This document shows, in pieces, positions 26,873 to 35,865 of a stretch of DNA of 64,000 nt. Each line of letters opens with the position of its first letter. Position 1 is the stretch's first letter. Source of the stretch: CALOCY01 sp942491975. Lineage in GTDB: Bacteria > Bacteroidota > Bacteroidia > Bacteroidales > Prolixibacteraceae. Location of the stretch: positions 2,852,001-2,916,000 of the forward strand of contig CALOCY010000004.1 of NCBI GenBank assembly GCA_942491975.1. Direction: 5' to 3'. The notes under the pieces are model-generated. The model worked only from the letters and a program-made list of their open reading frames with translations. It was not told where the DNA came from and did no database searches. The translations under genes and the position numbers were made by a program.

Positions 26873-27426
26873 GAAACTGTTTAAAATTCATCCTTTGGTA
26901 TTAATTTGGAGGACCAATAAATCAAAAAATTACATTTTTACCCCCTCGTTTTGTAAATAAACACACTCAAAATCACTCATTATGAGATTGTTATGAGCAT
27001 ATGCTATGTTAATTGCTGATATACAGCACTTTATAGTGCCTTGATTTACAAATTTGGGGTGTGGTTTTGTAATACCTGCACATGTAATGCCCCAAAAGTA
27101 TCACCTGCTAACCCAAACGTCCACATCCGTATTGTGTAAGGGTTATTAGAAAAAGTAAATAAAATATCGAATACCGGTTAGTACCCGCCTGAACGAATTC
27201 ATTCGGGCAGGATTTAAGAAGTCCGAAAATCATTCACCAAACAAAAATTGATTTTTCTATAAATCTAATACATAATCTTCCGTAATATTCTATTTGACTT
27301 CTGTTAACTTCAGCTTATGTCTTTCTCTCTGTTGGCATCTAAATTCTTTACACTTGAAAAATCAAAAAGAATTATGTATGTTTAAGTATGCGTTACCGCA
27401 CACTTGCAAAAAACAGTGTTGTTTTT
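26873..27426. other. Noncoding region before the toxin-antitoxin module
   Basis: About 550 AT-rich bases without a gene of useful length. CCTGAACGAAT/ATTCGGGCAGG forms a hairpin at 27188-27211, and GACTTCTGTTAACTTC near 27297-27312 belongs to a short dispersed repeat seen elsewhere in the window. It may hold remains of a decayed gene. Confidence 0.4.
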
Positions 27427-27466
27427 TAATTAACATTATCTGTTAATTATTTTATTTATACCTTTG
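27427..27466 (+). promoter_or_regulatory. Operator and promoter of the HigBA module
   Basis: TAATTAACA (27427-27435) and TGTTAATTA (27441-27449) form a perfect 9-base inverted repeat with a 5-base spacer. It ends 9 bases before the -7 box TACCTTTG (27459-27466) and covers the -33 position. This is the expected layout for autorepression by the antitoxin's helix-turn-helix domain. Confidence 0.7.
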
Positions 27467-27488
27467 TCGTGTAACCCCATTCCAATCA

Positions 27489-27821
27489 ATGAATATAACA
27501 TTCAAAAACAGCCAATTACGAAAATGTGCGAATGATGATAAACAGGCGATAAAGAAATTGGGTCGAAGAAGGGCTGAATTGTTCAAACAACGGCTTGATG
27601 ACCTGATGGATGCCACAACCTTGGAAGAGGTCAGGCATTTGCCGGGGAACTATCATGAATTAGCAGCAAACAGAAAGGGACAGTGGTCTTGTAACCTTGA
27701 TCACCCTTACCGTTTAATCTTTGAGCCTCATGAACATCCAATCCCGGTCAATGAATCCGGGCAGTATGTGTGGATTGAAATCAAAGGGGTTGAAATTGTA
27801 GAAATCACAGATTATCATTAA
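27489..27821 (+). CDS. HigB/RelE-family toxin
   Basis: A 110-residue basic protein. LGRRRAELFKQRLDDLMDATTLEEVRHLPGNYHELAANRKGQWSCNL and YRLIFEPHEHP are typical of the HigB/killer-type RelE/ParE fold, whose members cut mRNA on the ribosome. It comes first in the operon with the antitoxin gene 11 bases downstream, the usual order for HigBA. A palindromic operator lies directly upstream. Confidence 0.85.
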   Translation: MNITFKNSQLRKCANDDKQAIKKLGRRRAELFKQRLDDLMDATTLEEVRHLPGNYHELAANRKGQWSCNLDHPYRLIFEPHEHPIPVNESGQYVWIEIKGVEIVEITDYH

Positions 27822-27832
27822 AAAACAAAATC

Positions 27833-28924
27833 ATGACCGCAAAAATAAACGAATACAAACCGCAATCGGTCTCCCACCCGGGCTTCACCCTGTCCGAAAA
27901 GCTCCGGGAAATGGGGATGGGCAGTAAAGAGTTCTCCATACGGACAGGCAAACCGGAAAAAACAATATCGGCGGTTATCAAAGGAACCAGCTCAATAACG
28001 CCCGAAATGGCGGTCAAATTTGAGGATGTGCTGAAAATACCGGCCTCTTTTTGGTTGAGCCGGCAACGACGCTATGATGAATATTTAGCGCGGGTTAAAA
28101 GAGAAGAAGATATTGCAAAAGCATTTGAATGGGCAAAAAAATTTCCGTATGCTAAAATGGCCAACCTGGGGTGGGTGGCTGCAACACGAAAGATAGAAGA
28201 GAAAGTAACAGCCCTGTTTGATTTCTTTGGCGTTTCAAACCACAAAGCCTGGGAAGCCTACTACTACAATCAGGCGTTAAAAGTAAGCTTTAGGATATCT
28301 TTGGCACACACCAATGAATCAATGGCCGTTGCGGCCTGGTTAAGGGAAGGCGAACTACAGTCCAGACAAATAGAAATTCCTGCGTATGATGCACCGGGGT
28401 TAAAAAATGCACTGCCTGAAATAAAAACAATCATGGCCACACATCCTGAAAACTTTTTTGAGCAATTGCAAGATATTTGCCAACGTGCAGGGGTTAAAGT
28501 GGTGTACACCCCATGCCTGCCCAAAGCACCCATTCACGGCTCTACAAGATGGCTGGGAGACACCCCGCTGATCCAGCTATCGGCAAGGTACAAAACCAAT
28601 GATAAATTTTGGTTTACCTTCTTTCATGAGGTGGGTCATATCCTGCTCCACGGGAAAAAATACATCTCCATTGAAAATGTGGATTATGACGAACAAGACT
28701 TAATCAAAGAGCAGGAAGCCGATGCGTTTGCCATTCAGCATACATTCAGCGAAGCAGAAGAAAAAGAGGTGCTGGCTTTCATGCACTTGGAGAAGGATGA
28801 CATTATCCGGTTTGCTAAAAAATTCAATACACATCCTGCCATGATCATAGGCCGATTACATAGAAAAGGATTGATGCACTACAGCGTAGGACGAGAATTT
28901 TTGGAGCCGATAGATTTGCAATAG
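27833..28924 (+). CDS. HigA-type antitoxin with ImmA/IrrE metallopeptidase domain
   Basis: A 363-residue protein. Residues about 17-75 form an XRE-type DNA-binding domain of the HigA/VapA kind (HPGFTLSEKLREMGMGSKEFSIRTGKPEKTISAVIKG). The C-terminal third holds FFHEVGHILLH with the zinc motif H265-E-x-x-H269 and a downstream QEADAFA acidic helix, as in ImmA/IrrE (M78) peptidases. It should neutralise the HigB toxin and repress the operon; the peptidase could cut the antitoxin itself or another repressor in response to stress, which is inference. Confidence 0.85.
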   Translation: MTAKINEYKPQSVSHPGFTLSEKLREMGMGSKEFSIRTGKPEKTISAVIKGTSSITPEMAVKFEDVLKIPASFWLSRQRRYDEYLARVKREEDIAKAFEWAKKFPYAKMANLGWVAATRKIEEKVTALFDFFGVSNHKAWEAYYYNQALKVSFRISLAHTNESMAVAAWLREGELQSRQIEIPAYDAPGLKNALPEIKTIMATHPENFFEQLQDICQRAGVKVVYTPCLPKAPIHGSTRWLGDTPLIQLSARYKTNDKFWFTFFHEVGHILLHGKKYISIENVDYDEQDLIKEQEADAFAIQHTFSEAEEKEVLAFMHLEKDDIIRFAKKFNTHPAMIIGRLHRKGLMHYSVGREFLEPIDLQ

Positions 28925-28981
28925 ATTGTTAGCTAAAAAGACAAAATTAAATATTGAACAAGTTAAAACTGATTGCTATTT

Positions 28982-29515
28982 ATGGAAACTAATATTTTGG
29001 CTTTATTAATTGCTTCCGGTGGATGGATAGTTGTAACAATACAAACTCTCTTAAGTTATTGGGAACGTAGAAAAACTCATAATGACAGCATATTGCTTAA
29101 AGCGACAGAGTATTTTACAGGTGGAACTCAAAAAAGGAGTATAGGTATTTCGTTAATTGAAGGAATGATAAAATCAAATAAAAAATATTTTGATGTTGTG
29201 ATCCCGCTATTAGCAAACCAATTTGTTTATCTCTTACTGCAATCCGAAACTAAAAGTCCAATACATGAAGAACGAAATTTAGTTCGAATATTTTTCCTTC
29301 TAAGTGGCATGATAAGTTCAAATGAAAAAAAATACCGTGATGACATACATGAAGTACTTGACGCAATTTATAGACGATTCGATGAAAATAAAAAATCCAC
29401 TCTTAATATATCAGAAGAGACATTGTTATTATGGCAAAAGCGTTTGGAAGAATTAGATAACTCAGCTGATACAACAAATGAGAAAAGAGCTAAGCGAAAT
29501 ATAATACTCTTCTAG
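28982..29515 (+). CDS. Membrane-anchored protein of unknown function
   Basis: A 177-residue protein with one N-terminal membrane segment (about residues 5-25, WIVVTIQTLLSYW) followed by a charged helical region ending in KRAKRNIILF. No family is recognised. ATG 28982 is preferred over TTG 28973. It follows the antitoxin by 57 bases on the same strand and is AT-rich, so it may be part of the same accessory unit. Confidence 0.5.
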   Translation: METNILALLIASGGWIVVTIQTLLSYWERRKTHNDSILLKATEYFTGGTQKRSIGISLIEGMIKSNKKYFDVVIPLLANQFVYLLLQSETKSPIHEERNLVRIFFLLSGMISSNEKKYRDDIHEVLDAIYRRFDENKKSTLNISEETLLLWQKRLEELDNSADTTNEKRAKRNIILF

Positions 29516-29562
29516 ATCGAACACTAATACCTGATACGCATAACTAGTTCATAAACAGGTGT

Positions 29563-31083
29563 CTACCCGGCCCACTCCGGGAACCGCGAAAAATCAATAT
29601 TCAGGGCCGTGCTTCCCCAAAGCAATGTAAAGATGGTGATCAACGCGATGGCCATAAGGTTCAGAAAAATACCTGCTTTCACCATGTGCCACATGCTCAC
29701 TTTCCCGCTTCCGTACATAATGGCATTGGGGGGCGTGGCTATGGGAAACATAAAGGCCATGGAGCCGGCCAGGGTAACAGGTACCATCAATAACAAGGGG
29801 TTCACCTGAATTTGTACTGAAAGCCCCGCAACAATCGGCAACAACATCTCAGTCGTTGCCGTGTTTGATGTAAACTCTGTCAGTCCGGTCATTACGGCTG
29901 TTAATGTGGCCACCAGGCCGGGTGTGGAATACTCTCCGGCGGCTTTCAACTGCTCGCCAATATACATGGACAACCCCGAATCGACAAACCCTTTGGCCAG
30001 GGCAAAGCCCCCGCCAAAAAGCAGCACAATACGCCACGGTATCTTCCGGGAAGTGGGCCAGTCCATCAGGGCCTGCTGTTTTTCTTTTGAAGGGATTAAA
30101 AATAACAACAGTGCCATGAAAATAGCCACTGTACCATCGTTTACATAAGCCGGTGTCTTTAACAATCTGCTCCACCCCGGAATCTCCACACTTCCCAACA
30201 CAATTCCTTTTCTGAATACCCACAGCAGTACCAACCCCGCAAAAACAACCAATACCCTTTTCTGTTCGGCTGTTGTTGGTCCCAGTTTTTTGTAAGCCTG
30301 CATAAAAAAATCGCGGTTAAACTGCTGCACCCCTTTTCGCGGGTTGAACATGAAATACAATAACAGCAATGCGGCTACAAACATGGTCGCCGTAATGGGG
30401 ATGGCAAAAATAAGCCATTCGCCAAACGATATTTCAGGGCCATTGGGGAAAATAATGGAAAAAATACGCACAAACGAAAGATTGGGTGGCGTACCCACCA
30501 ATGTGGCAATGCCCCCAATGGAACAGGCGTAGGCAATACCCAGTAAAATGGCTGTGTTCATCGGTTTTACCTTTTCGGCACCATGGGTCTTCTCCATCTG
30601 TCCGGTTACCGACAGTGCAATGGGGAGCATCATCATGGCGGTTGCCGTGTTCGACATCCACATGGAAAGAAACGCCGATGCAAACATAAACCCGAACAGG
30701 ATGGTAAACGGTCTTTCACCCACAACAGACAAAATTTTCAGGGCAATGCGTTTGTGCAGGTCCCACTTCTCCATGGCCAGTGCCATCATAAACCCGCCGA
30801 TAAACAGAAAAATGACATAGTTGATGTAGGCGTTGGATGTGGCTTTCCCATCCATCACCCCAAACAGTGGAAACAGCACTACGGGCAAAAGCGATGTAAC
30901 CCCAATGGGAATGGCCTCGGTAACCCACCAGATGGCCATTAAAGCGGCAATGGCTGCCGTGTACGTCACCTCAGGCGAACCGGGGCTTAAGTCCAACCCG
31001 AAAGCAATAACTAAAGCAACAACCAATCCGATAATAACGAACGGGTATTTAATGTTGGTGGTCAACTGTTCCGGTTTTTCCAT
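29563..31083 (-). CDS. DASS/SLC13-family sodium:anion symporter
   Basis: A 506-residue inner-membrane transporter with about 11-12 membrane segments. The two Ser-Asn-Thr motifs that bind sodium are visible as MSNTATAMMMLP and TSNTATTEMLLP, and the C-terminal signature GSMAFMFPIATPPNAIMYGSG is intact. Family members take up C4-dicarboxylates, citrate or sulfate; the substrate cannot be assigned here. Monocistronic between two accessory clusters. Confidence 0.9.
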   Translation of the reverse strand: MEKPEQLTTNIKYPFVIIGLVVALVIAFGLDLSPGSPEVTYTAAIAALMAIWWVTEAIPIGVTSLLPVVLFPLFGVMDGKATSNAYINYVIFLFIGGFMMALAMEKWDLHKRIALKILSVVGERPFTILFGFMFASAFLSMWMSNTATAMMMLPIALSVTGQMEKTHGAEKVKPMNTAILLGIAYACSIGGIATLVGTPPNLSFVRIFSIIFPNGPEISFGEWLIFAIPITATMFVAALLLLYFMFNPRKGVQQFNRDFFMQAYKKLGPTTAEQKRVLVVFAGLVLLWVFRKGIVLGSVEIPGWSRLLKTPAYVNDGTVAIFMALLLFLIPSKEKQQALMDWPTSRKIPWRIVLLFGGGFALAKGFVDSGLSMYIGEQLKAAGEYSTPGLVATLTAVMTGLTEFTSNTATTEMLLPIVAGLSVQIQVNPLLLMVPVTLAGSMAFMFPIATPPNAIMYGSGKVSMWHMVKAGIFLNLMAIALITIFTLLWGSTALNIDFSRFPEWAG

Positions 31084-31202
31084 AGTGGGCCGATTATTTT
31101 TTGATTCCCTGAAAATATAAAACTTTAATCTGAGAAATGCTGAATGATGGAAAATAAAATTGGTTGGTGTGAATGCCTGTGTTGTACCTCTTCTGTTAGC
31201 TT

Positions 31203-31269
31203 ATAATTTCTTTATACATAAAAATCAAAGGAAATTATGTATTGATCTGAGAAAAAATCACTAAATTTG
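31203..31269 (+). promoter_or_regulatory. Promoter and inverted repeat upstream of the R-M regulator
   Basis: ATAATTTC (31203-31210) and GAAATTAT (31231-31238) form a perfect 8-base inverted repeat with a 20-base spacer. TTG (31242-31244), 17 bases, and TAAATTTG (31262-31269) form a promoter. The repeat lies just upstream of the -33 element and is a candidate site for the XRE protein encoded downstream. Confidence 0.55.
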
Positions 31270-31307
31270 ATAAAAATAGGTCAAGTAATAAAAGGTAAAA
31301 CCCAATA

Positions 31308-31631
31308 ATGTCAAGCTTCGGAGAATTTATCAAGTTGGAAAGAGAAAAAAAAGGTTGGAGTCAGACCGATTTTGGTGCATTGGTGAAAATAAATATGACA
31401 GCTATTAGCAGAATTGAAAACGACAAGAAAAATTTTACCGCTTCTAAGCTGGAATTACTCGCCAAACTATTTGAAATCGACTTCAAAAAAGTTAAAGATT
31501 TGTATTTTGCAGACAAATTTGCGAAGGAAGCTTGTCAAAACAACTGCTCCGACGCAATTTTTTCTGTTGCAGAAGATCAGGCAACCTATTTAAAAAATAA
31601 AAATACCCAACAAGGCAAAATAGAATTTTAA
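31308..31631 (+). CDS. XRE-family regulator of the fused R-M enzyme
   Basis: A 107-residue protein. Residues 1 to about 65 form a helix-turn-helix (FIKLEREKKGWSQTDFGALVKINMTAISRIEND); the rest is a polar tail with CQNNC. It ends nine bases before the large restriction-modification gene. By position it is likely a controller or autorepressor of that operon. Confidence 0.85.
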   Translation: MSSFGEFIKLEREKKGWSQTDFGALVKINMTAISRIENDKKNFTASKLELLAKLFEIDFKKVKDLYFADKFAKEACQNNCSDAIFSVAEDQATYLKNKNTQQGKIEF

Positions 31632-31640
31632 CTGTCAGCC

Positions 31641-34600
31641 ATGCAACATAAAAACCTCATAAAGCATCTTGGTTTCCTGCCAAAAGAAAACACATCAGGT
31701 ATATTCTCTAAGGAATATGTTGCCGGGTACACTATTGACGTAGATTTTGAAAAAGAAGTTATCATCTACGGTGATAAAATAGAGGCTGAAAGCAAAACCA
31801 CACAAAACTTCTCACAAGCCGAAAATTGGGTGGTGCTGGAGTGTGTTGACAGGTTATTAGAAAAAGGCTATCGGCCTCAAAATATTATCTTGGAAAAAAC
31901 ATGGGCCAGTGGGCATGGAACTTCGGGCAGGCTCGATATCTGTGTAACCCGTGATGATGGCTCTGAATTTCTATTAATTGAATGCAAAACCTACGGAAAA
32001 GAGTTTGATAAGGCATTTACCCGGATGAAAAAAGATGGCGGACAACTGTTTACCTACTTCAAATTTAGCAACAAAGCCGATGTAATTATGCTTTATGCTT
32101 CTGAGCTAAACGGGAAAAACACTGTTTACCGCAACGAAATTGTTAAAATTGAAGATGACTACCGGGTTGGCGATGTAAAAGACTTCTATGACAAATGGAA
32201 CAAGCTCACCAAAGACAACGGTATTTTCGACACTTGGGTTACTCCCTACAATTTTGTAAGCAAAGCACTTACACCAAGTGCATTAGAGCCGATAAGAGAA
32301 AAGGATAGCGGTTTTATTTTCAACCGTTTTCTGGAAATACTCCGGCACAATGTGGTTTCAGACAAACCCAATGCTTTTAACAAAATATTTACCCTGTTTC
32401 TCTGTAAGGTTTACGATGAAAAATCGACCCGGAAAAATGAAGAGTTAAAATTTCAGTGGCTGGAAGGAAAAGATACCGATATCAGTTTTCAGTTGCGTTT
32501 AACAGACCTCTATAAAAACGGGATGCTCGAATTCTTAGAAAAACAGGTAACCGACTTCTCTTCTGATGAATTCGACAATAAATTTAAACACCTTAAAGAT
32601 GCTGATAAAAAGGCGCTGCTTTACGAAATAAACAAACTGCGCCTTGAAAAAAACAATGAATTTGCCATAAAAGAGGTTTTCGATGAGCAATCATTTAAAG
32701 AAAATGCGAAAATTGTTAAAGAAGTTGTAGAACTGCTTCAGGGCTACCGGTTGCGCTACAACAAACGGCAACAATACCTTTCCGACTTCTTTGAACTGCT
32801 ATTGACCACCGGCCTTAAACAAGAATCGGGACAATTCTTTACGCCTGTTCCCATTGCCCAATTTGTGATTAAAAGTATTCCCCTGGGAGAGTTGGTAGAA
32901 GAAAAACTTCAAAAAGGCGATCAAAACAACCTGCTGCCACACATCATAGACTATGCAGCAGGAAGCGGACACTTTCTCACCGAAAGCATGCATGAAATTC
33001 AGCGCATTTTAGACCTTAAAAACCCGGATGAATACAACCCGGGAACTGCCGAACAATTGGAAAAATGGAAAATCTCTCATTTCGACTGGGCTACCCGGTA
33101 TGTGTACGGGGTGGAAAAAGACTACCGTCTGGTAAAAGTGGGTAAAGTGGGGTGTTACCTGCATGGCGATGGTCTGGCAAATGTTATTTTAAGCGATGGC
33201 TTGGCCAGCTTTAAACACACCAAAGAATACAAAGGATTATTAAAACATACCGATAAAGATTTTAAAAAGGAGAACAAACAATTTGATGTTGTCATCTCCA
33301 ATCCTCCCTACTCGGTCTCCTCGTTCAGAAATGCTGCGCGGGACTATTATGGCGAAAACGATTTTGACCTCTACCCCAAACTCACCGACAACAGCTCTGA
33401 AATAGAATGCCTGTTTGTAGAACGGACCAAACAACTGCTTAAAGATGGCGGAATGGCCGGAATAATCCTGCCAAGCTCCATTTTAAGCAACACCGGTATT
33501 TACACCAAAGCCAGAGAAATTATTTTACAACACTTTGATATTGTGGCTATTGCCGAACTGGGAAGCAACACCTTTATGGCCACAGGTACTAACACCGTTA
33601 CGCTATTTTTGCGACGAAAAAACAACTACCACAGCATTAACCTGAGAAAATCGGTAACAAAATTCTTTGCCAACCTGCACGATGTTACCCTAAACGGGAT
33701 AGAAAAACCTGTTGCGAAATATATCTCGCACGTTTGGGAAGGCATTGGTTTTAACGATTATACAACCCTGCTACAGCAACAGCCCAATGAGGCCATTAAA
33801 CAACATGAGCTATTTATAGCATACAACAAAAAAATAAAAGCCCGGAACGAACAGGAAATGTGGAATACCATTCTTGCCACCGAGCAGGAAAAACTCTTCT
33901 ACTTCATACTGGCCTATCCACAAAAAACAGTAGTGGTAAAAAGCGGTGAAAAAACAGCCGAAAAACAGTTTCTGGGCTACGAATTCAGCAACCGCAGGGG
34001 CAGCGAAGGCATACACCCCATACAACGGGGCAAACAGATTGATGAATGCACCCAACTTTTCGATGCCGATATCTTTGACCATCCCGAAAAAGCCAGTACC
34101 TACATCTACAAAGCCTTTAAAGGCGATGTTGACTCGCCCATTCATGAACAGTTACAAAAAAACATATTCCGCACCCGTTTGGTTGATATGTTTACCTTTG
34201 ACCGTGTGGAATTTGAAAAAAACATTTCGCTGGCACTCAAAAAAAAAGTAAAAATTGAAAGCAAGTGGGATATTGTAAAAATTAGTGAAGTTTGTGAAAC
34301 ATCTTCGGGTGGAACGCCTTTATCAGGAACACCTGAGTACTATGAAAACGGAACTATTTTATGGATAAATAGTGGAGAGGTTAGGCAAGGTGTCATTGTA
34401 AATTCTAAAAATAAAATCACTGCATTAGGATTGGAAAAATCATCTGCAAAGATTTTCCCAAAAGATTCAATCCTTTTAGCAATGTATGGGGCAACTGCAG
34501 GACAAGTTGGAATATTGGGAGTTGAAGCATCAACAAATCAAGCAATTTGTGGAATTTTACCAAGTTCAAAAATTTCACCTTATTATTTATTTCATTTTCT

Positions 34601-35393
34601 AAAAACACAATATGAAAATATCTTAGCAATGCGAAGTGGAGTTGCAAGACTCAATATTTCTCAAGATGTTGTTAAGAATATTAAAATCCCCCTCCCTCCC
34701 AAAGAGGTACAACAAAAAATTGTGGCAGAAATTAGTGCCTTAGAAGAAAAAGAGAAAAAAGCGGTTGAGAAGGTTGAAAATATGAAAAGAGAAATTGTTT
34801 CAAAGGCGAATTTATTATTTCAATCTAATAAGTTACAAAAACTAGGTCTATTATGCCAGCCCCCTCTTTATGGAGCTAATGAAAGTGCAGTTAGTGGTAA
34901 TCCTCAAACAGACTATCGTTATATTAGAATTACAGATATTAATGATAATGGAGGTCTAAATAATGATTGGAAAACGGCTGAAAAAGTTGATGATAAATAT
35001 ATTTTAAAAGAAGATGATTTTCTCTTTGCGCGTTCAGGAGCAACAGCTGGCAAAACTTTTATCTATAAAGATAAATACGGCAAGGCACTTTATGCTGGTT
35101 ATCTTATAAAATTTAAGGTTAAAAAGGAATTATTAGATGCCAATTTTTTAAATTTTATTCTTAATGCAGATAATTATAAAAATTGGGTTTTAGGAATGAG
35201 AAAAGGAGCAGCTCAACCAAATATTAATGCACAGCAATATTCATCTTTTGAAATTCCACTTCCCCCACTCTCCGAACAACAAAAAATTGTTGCTGCCATA
35301 GAAAAAATAGAAGCTCAAATCACCCAACTGGAAAAAGAAATTGCCACAATTCCCAACCAAAAAGAGGGGGTGCTAAAAAAATACCTGGAGTAG
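31641..35393 (+). CDS. Single-chain restriction-modification-specificity enzyme (type IIB/IIG-like)
   Basis: A 1250-residue protein with three functions in one chain. Residues about 80-140 hold a PD-(D/E)XK nuclease core (RLDICV with Asp99, then LIECK with Glu114 and Lys116). The middle is an N6-adenine methyltransferase: motif I DYAAGSGHF from Asp437 and motif IV NPPY at 554-557. From about residue 876 come two HsdS-type target-recognition domains, each ending in a helical QQKIVAxI coiled-coil repeat. The layout matches single-chain type IIB enzymes such as AloI, or type IIG enzymes. The DNA of the two recognition domains is visibly more AT-rich than the rest. Confidence 0.88.
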   Translation: MQHKNLIKHLGFLPKENTSGIFSKEYVAGYTIDVDFEKEVIIYGDKIEAESKTTQNFSQAENWVVLECVDRLLEKGYRPQNIILEKTWASGHGTSGRLDICVTRDDGSEFLLIECKTYGKEFDKAFTRMKKDGGQLFTYFKFSNKADVIMLYASELNGKNTVYRNEIVKIEDDYRVGDVKDFYDKWNKLTKDNGIFDTWVTPYNFVSKALTPSALEPIREKDSGFIFNRFLEILRHNVVSDKPNAFNKIFTLFLCKVYDEKSTRKNEELKFQWLEGKDTDISFQLRLTDLYKNGMLEFLEKQVTDFSSDEFDNKFKHLKDADKKALLYEINKLRLEKNNEFAIKEVFDEQSFKENAKIVKEVVELLQGYRLRYNKRQQYLSDFFELLLTTGLKQESGQFFTPVPIAQFVIKSIPLGELVEEKLQKGDQNNLLPHIIDYAAGSGHFLTESMHEIQRILDLKNPDEYNPGTAEQLEKWKISHFDWATRYVYGVEKDYRLVKVGKVGCYLHGDGLANVILSDGLASFKHTKEYKGLLKHTDKDFKKENKQFDVVISNPPYSVSSFRNAARDYYGENDFDLYPKLTDNSSEIECLFVERTKQLLKDGGMAGIILPSSILSNTGIYTKAREIILQHFDIVAIAELGSNTFMATGTNTVTLFLRRKNNYHSINLRKSVTKFFANLHDVTLNGIEKPVAKYISHVWEGIGFNDYTTLLQQQPNEAIKQHELFIAYNKKIKARNEQEMWNTILATEQEKLFYFILAYPQKTVVVKSGEKTAEKQFLGYEFSNRRGSEGIHPIQRGKQIDECTQLFDADIFDHPEKASTYIYKAFKGDVDSPIHEQLQKNIFRTRLVDMFTFDRVEFEKNISLALKKKVKIESKWDIVKISEVCETSSGGTPLSGTPEYYENGTILWINSGEVRQGVIVNSKNKITALGLEKSSAKIFPKDSILLAMYGATAGQVGILGVEASTNQAICGILPSSKISPYYLFHFLKTQYENILAMRSGVARLNISQDVVKNIKIPLPPKEVQQKIVAEISALEEKEKKAVEKVENMKREIVSKANLLFQSNKLQKLGLLCQPPLYGANESAVSGNPQTDYRYIRITDINDNGGLNNDWKTAEKVDDKYILKEDDFLFARSGATAGKTFIYKDKYGKALYAGYLIKFKVKKELLDANFLNFILNADNYKNWVLGMRKGAAQPNINAQQYSSFEIPLPPLSEQQKIVAAIEKIEAQITQLEKEIATIPNQKEGVLKKYLE

Positions 35394-35865
35394 AAACAAT
35401 CATACCGGTTGGCATACGTCTATGTTTGTGGGTTTTAAATTTTGTGTTTCAAAGCACAGATTGCAAACCTGACTGCCGTTAGGAAAATTCCGTTTTATAC
35501 CATCTTACTTGCTAATTTTCTCAATTATTGGCAGATCGACATGAATCTGATATAATAATATAATCATTTGATTTTCAATAGCCCCGTCTTTTAAGGCGGG
35601 GGATTGAGAGTAATAACATCGGAAAAGATTTTCAAAAATTTTGTTATCATTAAACTTACAAAATTTTTGAAAATCAACGGTTGTAGAACACTATTCCCAC
35701 TCAGGGTTGAAACCCTGAGCTAGATTTATTTTTTTGAGTAAATTTGTCTATGAAATGGTATTAACCAGAATGATTGAAAAATCAAAAATCTTAAATCGTT
35801 GATCAGTGTTCTTAAATCAAATCTAAAGGCAGACATTCACATCCGTACCTGATTCATGCCAAAAA
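35394..35865. repeat. Palindromic repeat element, copy 1
   Basis: No gene in this intergenic region. From about 35567 to 35735 it carries three hairpins: CCCCGTCTT/AAGGCGGGG (35582-35602), GATTTTCAAAAATTTTG (35627-35643) with its exact complement at 35659-35675, and CTCAGGGTT/AACCCTGAG (35700-35719). Copy 2 at 42137-42305 is the same element in opposite orientation, with identical 17-base central arms and the same hairpin order. Confidence 0.8.

Noticed and set aside
29849..30942. Several frames opposite the DASS transporter
   Set aside because: Antisense shadows of a well-supported membrane protein; none has a start context or family resemblance.
35567..35735. Palindromic cluster as a CRISPR array
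   Set aside because: The hairpins differ from each other and are not separated by spacers of constant length; no cas genes nearby.
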